From the NCBI RefSeq assembly GCF_017654505.1, contig NC_054548.1, positions 23,702,870 through 23,766,869 of the forward strand: 64,000 nucleotides of DNA, read 5' to 3'. Below the pieces are notes generated by a model. It worked only from the letters and a program-made list of their open reading frames with translations. It made no database searches and was not told where the DNA came from. Below are positions 54,750 to 64,000 of this stretch, in pieces (position 1 is the stretch's first letter; each line of letters begins with the position of its first letter). The stretch is from Polyodon spathula (lineage: Eukaryota; Chordata; Actinopteri; Acipenseriformes; Polyodontidae). Both the position numbers and the translations under genes were made by a program.

Positions 54750-57700
54750 CCTAGACGATATACAATCCTTTTGTGTCCTGTGTCTTGTTTGTATTTGGAA
54801 GTGGAACTGACATAATGGACAAGTACGCTGGGGGTTTGAATCACAGAATCACCTGGCATGTTAACTTACATTGTATTGCTTTGTGTTTTTTGTTTCTGTT
54901 TTCTCTCTCTATTTCTTAATCTGAAATAAAACAAAGCTCTTCTACAAATATAACTTCCAAAGATCATTCTGAATAAAACTTTTCCTGCTCTGAAACCAGT
55001 ATTTTTCTCTCGGTAAAGGCCATCTCAGGTCAGAAAAATACCTTCTCAAGTAATAATATCATTAGCCGAATATATCAATGTGTACATCAAAAAACATTGT
55101 CATACTTTTAAAGAAAAAAGCATAAGCTTGGACAGTGAGACATGGGTTTGTTTGTTTTTTTCTTCTGGAAGTCTAAATAAGGCAACTGGTTGAGTGCTTG
55201 CAGTTGTGTACAGTGTTTTTGTTGACTTTGCATTGCATGATTAAGTGGAATTATTCCTCTTGCACAATAAGAACCCCCCTTCCATCAGAAACAACAGCTG
55301 TTGACAGCTGCATCAGACACTGCAGGATAGTAATAGGATCATCGCCAAAATCAAATCACAGACGGTTTTACTCTAGCTTGGACTTTCCCTTTTGAAAAAG
55401 TGGAATGTGATGCATAATTAAATCTTTTGCTCTACTACAAAGTTTCCAATTAGATTCCAAGCCAAGTTGGCTCCTATTAAAAGTTATTTCAATCTGGTGG
55501 CTGTGTTTAGTGTCTCTATCACTTATAATTGGCTTAAAGTGAGCAATAGATGATTGCTTGCTAGGGAGAGGGAGCTGAGTGATGGGCATTCTGCTAACTT
55601 GTGTTGTAGTTTTTCAGTAACATTGAAAAGTACGTACTGTCAAATTTGACAAAACTTAAGTGTACAGGTCAGTGTGTTCTGTGATTTAGAGGCCCAAGAA
55701 CTCCACTGCACAAGTAAGACTGCACAGTGCAGTCTCTAGTGATTTTAGACATTTTCCTTTTGCAGAGTTTTATTGTAAGATGGAAGACTGCTTTTGACTT
55801 TGCCAAAGCTTTACTGTGAAAACCTTAAGATACAATTCGAACCTACAATACTTATTTTTTCGCTTGATGTAGGCAGGGTGTTGTGTGCAATTTAGATTTA
55901 AAGATGTTTTTCTGCCCATTTGGATTAAAAAACATCTTATTGCACAATTGTAATAAAGTTTCTGCAACTAAGTATGATTAAACTCTCCTATTACAAATAT
56001 GACAGCACCTCAGACTTTTTTGTCATCCCACGCTTTTAGTAGTTTCAAAATCTAAACATATCCTGTCTGTTGCTGAAATAACTCAACAGTAGAAAAAGAA
56101 AGTTATTTTTTCTTAATTTTTAATACATCACTAAAGGCAGGAAATAACTTCAATCCACAAATCACTGATGAAACCATCAGCCAAAAAAGTGTGTCTACTT
56201 GACTATCTACCCTGTTTTTGATATACCACAGCGGAATCGTTTTATTGCACTGGGGAATAACTTGGAATGTACTGACAGTATACAGTAACCAGAGAGCTAC
56301 CAGTCCAATTGTGGTGAAACTTACTTAAACAGATTCTTAAACACAAGTTGATGAGTACATCGGATTATGTGGATAATTGGATGTAACACTTTCTAAGGAC
56401 TTTCTTTAGTACAAGTTATCGGGGGTGGGGGTGGGGGGGTATATGCGAGTCATCTCTCAATCTGTATGTCAAACTTACACCTGTGCGCACAGTGTCTGTA
56501 CGTCATGGTGTTGCCGCTACATGTGGTGGTGAAAGATTAAAGAAGGGGAATGAAAAGCTTTCTACAGAATTCTGCCTGGAAACTGTTGTCATGGTGGCTA
56601 ATGGAAGCAGTGACAGATGGTGAAACAAGAGTGTAAAGTGTTTGAGTTTCAGGCAGCATTTTACAGTAGGTTTTCAGTTTTTAGAGCACCAGTATGTTTC
56701 TTAGTTTACTTACTAAAGTACACTGTACTGTATACACTGCACACTGTACAGAGCCCTTTTAATTGTTTTTAATTTGTTTGTGCAGATAAGATAGTAATTT
56801 AGACTAAGCCGCAAAGGAATTTCTTTATTGTTTTAAGCTTTCAGTTTTGTATTTTTTACTTTTCACCTCACTGTTTCAAGTGGTTAACTGACAAGTTGTC
56901 AGACTACACCGCCAGTATCTCAACAAGTGCTCCCTCAAGTGTTAAAACGAGGTGATTTTTTTATCTCTAAGTTAACAGTTGTAGCCACAGTCACTCTTCA
57001 CAGCAACAATGTAATAAAGTCCTAACCAAAGTGGCTCTAATTAAAAATGTGCTCAAAAAAGAAAATGCTTGTTTATTTTCTACACTAGTGGCGGCTGTCT
57101 CTTGCCACTGTAGTAAAGCCATTACCAAAATGAAATTCAAACCGAAAATCAGTTTGTCTTTCCTCCTTCATTTTCTGCTGTTTTCTTTCTCAGCAAGGCT
57201 ATTTGTTCTTTGTAGGGGGAACAAACTAAAAAACTGTTCTAACACTAGTTTTCATAAAATCTTAGTGGGCCTGCTTATTTTTAAGAAGGTAATTAGCCTA
57301 CTTTATTTTTCTTTCCAAACACTTTGAATTCAGGCATTTTTTATTTCGGCACCATATTTTTTTTTAACTAATATTAAGTTATGACCTTCTTTATTTTGGC
57401 TCAAACAACACCGCCTATTAGTGATGTCTGCAAAGTGCACCTGTATCCACTACACACAGTTACTTTAAAGGATACTTTCTTACTCAGTTAAAATCGTATG
57501 TGTGTCACTGTGTAAACTGTTGAAGTAGGGTACATTCAAGATGGGAGTGTGCTGATGCTGATAAGCCAGGAAATTTGCCAAAATAACACTGTATACAGTA
57601 GAGGCCACTGATTGAATGGTAAGTACAGTAAGTAGCCTAGTATGTAAAACCTAAAATCTGATGTTGGTTTTGTATCATTTTCTTTCAATAACTCTATGAC

Positions 57701-59117
57701 AAGCTTTTTATCAGTGAGTATTGTGTACAAACTAAACATGTGAATTAATTTGGTGTCAGCAAAGTATTTTTGATTGAAAGGAAAACAGAGGTCTGTGGGC
57801 AGAAGAGGCTGGAAAACTACACTGAAAGAGGGCTGGCACACAATGCTGTGGATGATGAAGCCAGGCATTTGTGCAGACTCCTAGAAACATAAAAGAAAAT
57901 CGCTTTTGACTGTTTTATAGCCATGTAGTCCTGTGTTTTAGAGAGACCTCCTGGAGCCTAAGAAATCCTCTAATAGTGGCATTATCTGCTTATTTTAATA
58001 ATGTCTCCACCACTCCAAACCATTCGGTGCTGTTATTTCAAATAGGTTCACTGTGCATGGCGTGTTCAGCGAGGACAATATATTTAACTTCAAGAGCTAA
58101 AAAAGTGAAACACAAATATTTTCCTGCTGAGAGATTAGTGGTGCCACATTATTGCAAATCATTCCAAAGATCAGTTGGTTTGATGTTTTTGTTCCAATGA
58201 GTAAAGACTGAAGACTGGTGCCAAAATAATGCACCATGAATCCACTGATAATCTTTGTTATTTATTTATTTATTTATTTTGGTTAAGAAATATTGTAGTT
58301 TCAGCATACACGATACAGCACAACCTCACTTGTGATTCTCTGCAAATCCTGAGGCATTTGCAGCTTCCATACTGAATATTTTGCAACATCATCACCCCAG
58401 CGAGCCAAACAGCTCTAATTTCGGAGCGTAAGCACCAATGATGCAATCTCTCTTCAATTATGTCTCATGGCAGTAATAAACCGTGGGGCAATCAAATCAG
58501 TCTTTTTGAGCCTTGTCATTGAATAAGGATAGGCACTAGGAAAAAAAATCCCTACATGCCGATTTTGATGATACACTTGAAACATACATAGGAAACGCGT
58601 ATTTTGAACTGGAGGAGGACAAGATCAAGAGGAGGTTTGCACTTGACAGTATGTACACTATACGGCATCACTTTTGTGTTTGTTTGCTGTTTGCTTACAG
58701 TGATGACCACATTCAGTGCCTCTCCCCATTAGCTTTACAACTAGTGCTTTATGATCACCATATAGTTAGCTTTACTATGGACTTTTTTTTTGGATATTGT
58801 TGATTTGCTATTCGTGGTTATATTGAATTCTATAGCTTTTGTATATACATTTGATTTCCTCTTCATAATTTAAAATTATTGAAAGTCAAGAAGTATACAG
58901 TATGTTAGTTTATATGCCAAAAATGAAATGCATTTGTTTGTTTTGTTTGTTTGCTTTACATTGGTGGCCACATTTAGCATTGCCCCAATGTAGTTAGGTT
59001 TACTGCTTTGTTGCCATTTTATAGTTTCTCTATGTACCTTTTTTTTGTTGTTGTTATAGATCATTTTTCTATAGACTTTATTTGTTATTTGCTATTCATG
59101 ATTATACTGAACTGCGA
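54750..59117. other. FILIP1L 5' intron or flank, no gene seen
   Basis: It contains a G-rich GGGGGTGGGGGTGGGGGGG patch at 56420-56438, a TTTA array near 58257-58280, and a moderately GC-balanced stretch at about 58310-58520. No splice-bounded coding frame was found. Confidence 0.5.
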
Positions 59118-59232
59118 TGGAGTTACATCCTGTTCAGGGTGTAGTCCCACCTTGCGCCCTGTGTCTGTTGGGTTAGGCTCCGGCTCACCGCGACCCTGTG
59201 GCGGATAAAGCAGTTAATGATGATGGATGGAT
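59118..59232 (+). mobile_element. LINE/SINE 3' tail fragment
   Basis: TTGGGTTAGGCTCCGGCTCA followed by CCGCGACCCTG and GATGATGGATGGATGG is a very common 3' end in fish interspersed repeats. The 5' portion is missing. Confidence 0.65.
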
Positions 59233-59284
59233 GGTTATATTGAATTCTATAATTCTGCATTTTGTACTTGTATTTATTCATATA

Positions 59285-60056
59285 TGTTAAGGTGTAATAG
59301 GACCAGGAGCCCTGTACAGGAGAAGGGGCAGGGCAAAGCCCTGCTCCTATAAAGTATATTTGTTTTGTATTATAATTATTATTATGATTTATTATGTGTT
59401 TAAATGACAGTGAAAGCCGTGCGTTTTGTTATTTTATTAAATGTGATGGTGAAGACCCGTGGGTGTTTGTTTGGTAGTGTGGATGGGAAGCCCCATCCAC
59501 AATTAAAAAACCTTGTGCAGAAGGTGGCCATCTCCCTATTAATTAATTGTTTAATTTATTGCTAATTGGGAGATGGTCACTTGCATGAAAGCCTGCAGCG
59601 ATCTGCACTGTGTGGGTGTTCGGAGGAGTGAATGAGAGCGAGAGAGGACAGTAAAAATAAAGATACAAATAAATACGATCAGCATTGTTTATTGTTTGTG
59701 TTTTTCTTTTGTTTGACATTTGTTTTTGTTCTGTGAGCAGTGTGTTTTTGTTAAAATATTTTATTTATTTTTGGTTTTGAAAATAAACGGCTTTGCAGCG
59801 GCTTTGCAGCTGCAGTGACTTTGTTTTTGTTCCTGCTTCTGGCCTGACGTCACCCTGTCACATGTGGTTTTAGAAGTGGGATCACCAGCGCCTCCTGGAC
59901 TCAGGCCGGAACGGGTACTGCAGGGTTTAGTTTTTTCTTTTAGTTCGTGAAGAAAAATGGGAAAGCAGCAGCAGCAGCGAGGGGATGGTCGCAAGCCCCA
60001 TCATGTCTCTGCCAAGGTGGACTTCTGCATTATGTGCTTGAGGGGTGAGGAGTGGT
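59285..60056 (+). mobile_element. LTR retrotransposon 5' end: LTR plus gag start
   Basis: A 578-bp LTR-like block runs from TGTTAAGGTG (59285) to CACCCTGTCACA (59862). It contains a TATA-like CCTATAAAGTATA (about 59345) and AATAAA sequences near 59657 and 59783. It is followed by TGGTTTTAGAAGTGGG, a primer-binding-like site, and a short frame opening MGKQQQQRGDGRKPHHVSAK at 59957 that stops after 33 codons. The second LTR and pol were not found. Confidence 0.68.
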
Positions 60057-60061
60057 GCTTT
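59957..60061 (+). pseudogene. gag-like N-terminal fragment
   Basis: A short frame of about 34 codons follows the LTR leader, with a run of glutamines and a CxxC-like VDFCIMCLRG before a stop. It is too short to identify beyond its position. Confidence 0.4.
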
Positions 60062-61479
60062 TAAAGTTGGCGAGGTCGGGCACGCGTTGCCCGACTACTA
60101 CCACCCCCCACCTCAGGAAAAGGAACAGTGTTCACTATCTGTTCTTTTGATGGAAGGACAAATTCAAATTTGCTGAGAAAAACTAGCAAGAAACTGAGCA
60201 GTTTTAAGTACTGAGTGTCATGGTACGGTAGTTACTCCTGCCAAGTTGGAAAAGAAAGCAGTAAATACCACAGCTCCCTAGAGGACCCAACTTTATAACT
60301 TTGGTATCTCCATAACTATCCCTATTGTTTGAATGCAGTTCTACTTATGTTGCAGTAAAAATCTCTTAACACCAATTAAAAAAAAAAAAAAAAAAAAAGT
60401 ATATTGATAGGTTAGAAAGACATAGTCGGTGCTTTGTTTTGTTTCATTTCAGCTGCATCAAATATGCCATCAGAGTTTATTCTGCAAAAAATGTGGAGCA
60501 CAGTGTTGTAGCCAAAAATGCCACAAAGTTAAATCTAAGTTGTCTAGGTTGTCTACAATATAAATCCCTTTAGTCAGGTATTAGTCTCTCTTGGAGACAT
60601 GGGTTCAAGTCACTCGATTTTCAAAAATATAAAAAATTGATGTGAAATACTGCTTTTAAAAAATGGACAAAAACAGTCATATTACACTAAAGAGATCAAA
60701 TAGGATGGACCAAAGACTCCAATTGCATAGCAGTTTGAGACATACCTGATTTTACTATGAGTTTAATAAGACATGCCTGAGATTGTTACCTGTACACTGC
60801 AGCTAATCAAAAAACCTGGAATGAGCCCAGTTATAAAAAATGGGGCTAACACCCTTTTTTTTTCAGGTCACTAGTTCTGTAAACAATAACTTTTGAAAAA
60901 CTACAGCTTTAGAAATCATTGAAAAGTGTGCTCTTGGTCCTTGTCAAATTCAGCCCATGAGAAATGTACCACAAGGTTCAACGATTAGTCTACTTTAATT
61001 TGCAATACATACAGTACTGTTACGTTATAGTCTTCTCTGGTATGTAAAATATTTAATCAAACTAAACTCACATTTCCTTCTTGAGCACCCACCATATGCT
61101 ATAGCCAATTTAAAAAAAAAAAAAAAAGCCACTCTGCTTTATTTATAAAATGGAACCCTCATTTGCTGATAGATAATAAGAGAGCAGCACAAACAGGCAC
61201 CAGTTTGTCTGCATTAGCTGTATTCTGGATAACTCTGCTGTGAACTCTGGAAACTTATGAAATTCTACCGTGACTCGCTAACTTCTCACTACCATACGTG
61301 CAGTCTTAACAAGAAGAATCCCCCTGCTCCCAATTTGGGAGTCTAGTGTAGCAGCTCCAGGCTCCAGCTGATGTCCCTGATTCTTGTTGATAGTCAGTAA
61401 CCTCCCGCATTTGGGGCCTACATAATCAGTATCATCACTATTGCTCTGGAATCCCTGTACAGACCGAGAAAGCAGAGAG
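60062..61479. other. Flank, no gene seen
   Basis: A C-rich phrase at about 60090-60115 may belong to the preceding LTR element. A runs occur near 60378 and 61112. Nothing else was recognised. Confidence 0.5.
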
Positions 61480-62590
61480 GCCGTTTGTGAAAGGATAGCG
61501 TCGCGGCAAGGCTGGCTGCCACCAGGAGACTCAGAGATGGGAGATCTGTGATTTAAGCGCCAAAGCGCGCTTTTTTTTTTTTATTAAAGCGAAATAAAAA
61601 AAGGTTTCAACACACAAATCAATAATGTAAACAAAAGAAGCACACTCCCATGCAATGCTATCGTGGTGCGATTGCTGAGAACACAGCCTGCTACTTTCAG
61701 CTCTTTTCCTAACTAAGTTACCTCTTCTAAATAAAAGTCATGTTTTATGTTTAAGTGCAGATGGTGCACCAGAATGTAACCGGTCCCCTTGCATTAACCA
61801 GTCCCCTTGCAACACTCTGTCTCTAAGAAATACATCAGTAAAAAATACCACATAGAACAAATGTGATATTTCTAAAATCCATTGGGGGCCAGGTTAATGG
61901 TTACACTGAGTTTCACGGGGTGGAACAAGGCCACCTGCTGAGATGTTTTAGGACATAAAGTTAGTAACAGATAACATATAAAGAGAGGCTCTGTCCTTCA
62001 AAGGCCCTACGCATATAAGAGGGGATCCGTCGTTGAGGAAACTCGACGAACAGGAGGGGGGGTCACTGTCTCTGAGATGACCCGACAAACGAAGAGGGGT
62101 CACCGTCTCTGAGATGACCCGACAAACGAAGAGGCTTGCGAACCAGAAAGAAAAAACATTGGTTAGTAATATTAACACAAATGAGGTTCTGACTCTTCAA
62201 TGGCCCAACATGACCCACCTGACAAAAGAGGGGTTCCATTGCTTGGGGCCCTCACATGAATAGAGGCATCAGAGCCTGAAACAAAGGATCATGCATGCTA
62301 AAGGAGGGGTTTGGCCGGGGGTCCCCTCTGACTCACGGAGAACCCTCCTCTATGAGGTAAATGAAGCGACGCTTAACAAAGGGTTGGAGAAAGTGGAATC
62401 ACTAACCCCCCAGAGGAGACCGATGCAAAGGCGGTTTGAAATTCTAGTGGAGGAGGAGGAAACGAAAAAACACAAGACAACTAGGAGGAGGAGACTAAGG
62501 TTTAAATAGAATAGATTTAATTGGTGGAAGATGATGATAGGGCGTACGGGCCTAGTACCACCCCCTGAACCACAAATATAGGTTAACATT
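61480..62590. other. Unassigned repeat-like block, relatively GC- and purine-rich
   Basis: This block differs in composition from its AT-rich surroundings. It holds a CGCCAAAGCGCGC palindrome at 61558-61570 followed by a T run, two CCAGTCCCCTTGCA-like phrases near 61785 and 61800, the 37-bp duplication, and GAGG-rich DNA to 62510. A 72-codon plus frame (62291-62509) ends in a very basic stretch (KKHKTTRRRRLRFK). I cannot name it; a retrotransposon relic is my best guess. Confidence 0.4.
62062..62135 (+). repeat. 37-bp tandem duplication
   Basis: GTCACTGTCTCTGAGATGAC with its following bases to GAAGAGGGG repeats after 37 bp with one substitution in the core. Confidence 0.9.
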
Positions 62591-62859
62591 ACCAGGATGT
62601 TATGACTGTAACAAAAAATGATAGACTGTACAGAGTGAATCTAAACAAGAAAACTAGTTAAGATAACCGATATTTTATACTCCTAGCAAGCTGTTCTTAT
62701 CCTTCCGCATATGATCGACATTTCGCAATGTGGATAAATTACTGGTTGAAGCCTGTGGTAAACAAACTGTTTGCTAGTTTTATCTCAATTCATGATTCGG
62801 TAAAGCAAAGTCAACCCTATCATAATAAATCACTTTTCAGTCATTAAGGAACCCAGAAT

Positions 62860-63330
62860 TGTGTAATTGCAGTACAAGCGTCAGCCAACCACTTTGTTTC
62901 CTCATCCTCGTAGAGCTTGCTCTACATTGTCTACACTCCAGCATAAGTGTATCTGTGGTGGAAAGGTCAGGTGAGGAGAGGAATGTGGGTGTCTCCATTC
63001 CTGCCTGTCTGTCTTCAGGCTTTACTCTCTGTGAAAACGCATTACCATGGAGGAGAATCGGACATTCCTGCAGGCTTACCTCAGGTTCCTGGTGACATGA
63101 TTGATGCTGCCAAGCCGGAGAGGGGCTGACGTAGCGGTGCAGCATGTAAACTATACCTGAGAATTATCTAAAAACTGTGAAAGCTGCTGTGTGTTTCATG
63201 TCTTTGTGAGTCATGCAGTGAAGCGCTGCCATCCTTTCATTTGCTGTTGCTGCAGAGTGCTTACCTCAGCCCCAAACACTCGCCTCCCCTTGCCAGATCT
63301 GATTACTGCAAACAGATGTGTTCTAATGAG
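62860..63330 (-). other. Candidate FILIP1L 5' untranslated exon region
   Basis: On the minus strand two strong donor-like sites are present: CCTGAG|GTAAGC with the exon ending at 63080, and GCTGAG|GTAAGC with the exon ending at 63265. The region is less AT-rich than its neighbours. It lies about 14 kb upstream of the first coding exon, which needs a 5' exon because an acceptor precedes its ATG. Without transcripts this remains a guess. Confidence 0.25.
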
Positions 63331-63408
63331 TTTTAACCTTTCATTTGGGTAATGAGTATTACCATAGGCACCTACATTCATCAAAGGGATCTCTCTCTCT
63401 CTTATATA

Positions 63409-63411
<3 letters not shown>

Positions 63412-63463
<52 letters not shown>
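63412..63463. repeat. (AT)n microsatellite
   Basis: About 26 AT units followed by a short GT tract. Confidence 0.95.
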
Positions 63464-63466
<3 letters not shown>

Positions 63467-64000
63467 GTGTGTGTTTGTGTGTAAAGGCGGCATTTTTATT
63501 CCTTTTTTGTAATTGTTTTGCTCTTAAACTGAGACATTTAAAACTGTACAGCTTGGTGATTTTGCAGTGTTTTCTTGTTCAATAAAGACTTAAAAAGAAA
63601 AGCACCTTTTGAAAGGTACATTTTTGTTTTTAATTCAGGTTTTCATTCCATTCTATTTCTAGGTGCATTTTAATCAGAAAACCTTCACTGTTTGTAATCC
63701 TACAATTATTGCGATTACTATTTAAAGTAACTATCTTTTAAAGCTGCTGTGCCTCACAAGCGTGCTCAATTTTACAATAAAATACTGCATATCTCCTTGA
63801 TGTATTCTTCTTCTGTACCTGCACCAGGGAGCAGCAAAACAGAAGCTAAAAAGGGGCTTGATGACTTATCAAATGGTGTTTTTGTTACAACTCAGTTTAA
63901 ATGTCGGTAACACTCAGAAGTACTGCATTAGAGTTTAAAATAAATAATGACTATATTAATTTGTATAAGACCACATATGTACAACACTTGTGTACCGTAT
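63464..64000. other. Flank, no gene seen
   Basis: AT-rich DNA after the AT/GT array. Confidence 0.6.

Noticed and set aside
57536..57868. 110-codon minus-strand frame
   Set aside because: The hydrophobic, phenylalanine/leucine-rich composition is typical of AT-rich chance frames; there is no family motif and no splice support.

Overview
This window looks like vertebrate nuclear DNA, most likely from a ray-finned fish. The evidence is GT-AG spliced coding exons separated by long AT-rich introns, several decayed Tc1/mariner transposons of the kind common in fish, tRNA-derived SINEs, LTR retrotransposon pieces and many long TA/TG microsatellites. There are no bacterial-style genes, operons or ribosome binding sites. 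The LTR and SINE sequences remind me of sturgeon or other non-teleost fish, but that is an impression from memory and has not been tested.

The only host gene I can support is the 5' coding part of FILIP1L (filamin-A-interacting protein 1-like) on the minus strand. Three consecutive coding exons are visible: 48628-48924 (start codon, basic N-terminus and the beginning of the CortBP2-type domain), 48025-48198 and 45745-45923 (coiled coil). All acceptors and donors are canonical, and the introns are 429 bp and 2,101 bp. The third exon ends in phase 2. The large exon that encodes most of the protein is not in the window, so the next intron runs from 45744 past base 1 (more than 45.7 kb). The sequence right of 48930 is 5' intron or upstream DNA. 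Two strong minus-strand donor-like sites near 63080 and 63265 could mark 5' untranslated exons. In mammals FILIP1L lies antisense inside CMSS1; I found no CMSS1 exon here.

The rest is intronic or flanking DNA carrying mobile-element remains. From left to right these are: a SINE at 13.14-13.51 kb; a cluster of a GGGCGA motif at 14.6-14.9 kb; SINEs at 17.3 and 20.6 kb; hAT-like ends at 22.8-23.45 kb; a Tigger/pogo-like copy (24.24-24.78 kb) abutting a short pogo-like MITE (24.80-25.10 kb) and then a defective Tc1 (25.10-26.53 kb); a second Tc1 with an internal inversion (28.67-29.58 kb); a PIF/Harbinger-type element with perfect 29-bp inverted ends (32.75-34.27 kb); the opposite-strand partner of the Tigger copy (38.15-38.53 kb); a SINE at 39.3 kb; a deleted LTR retrotransposon with a 30-bp coding repeat (42.26-43.87 kb); a third Tc1 that ends about 230 bp from a FILIP1L exon (44.51-45.52 kb); a retrotransposon 3' end with LTR inside FILIP1L (46.88-47.78 kb); a hAT end (50.27-50.40 kb); a dead L2-like LINE (50.5-51.85 kb); a MITE (54.43-54.75 kb); and an LTR with a gag start (59.29-60.06 kb).

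No new biological system stands out. The most informative items are structural: a template-switch-like inversion in one Tc1, loss of the same catalytic residue in two unrelated Tc1 copies, the Harbinger-type element, the motif cluster at 14.6 kb, and the unassigned repeat-like block at 61.5-62.6 kb. Every short open frame not listed below appears to be a chance frame or a microsatellite translation.
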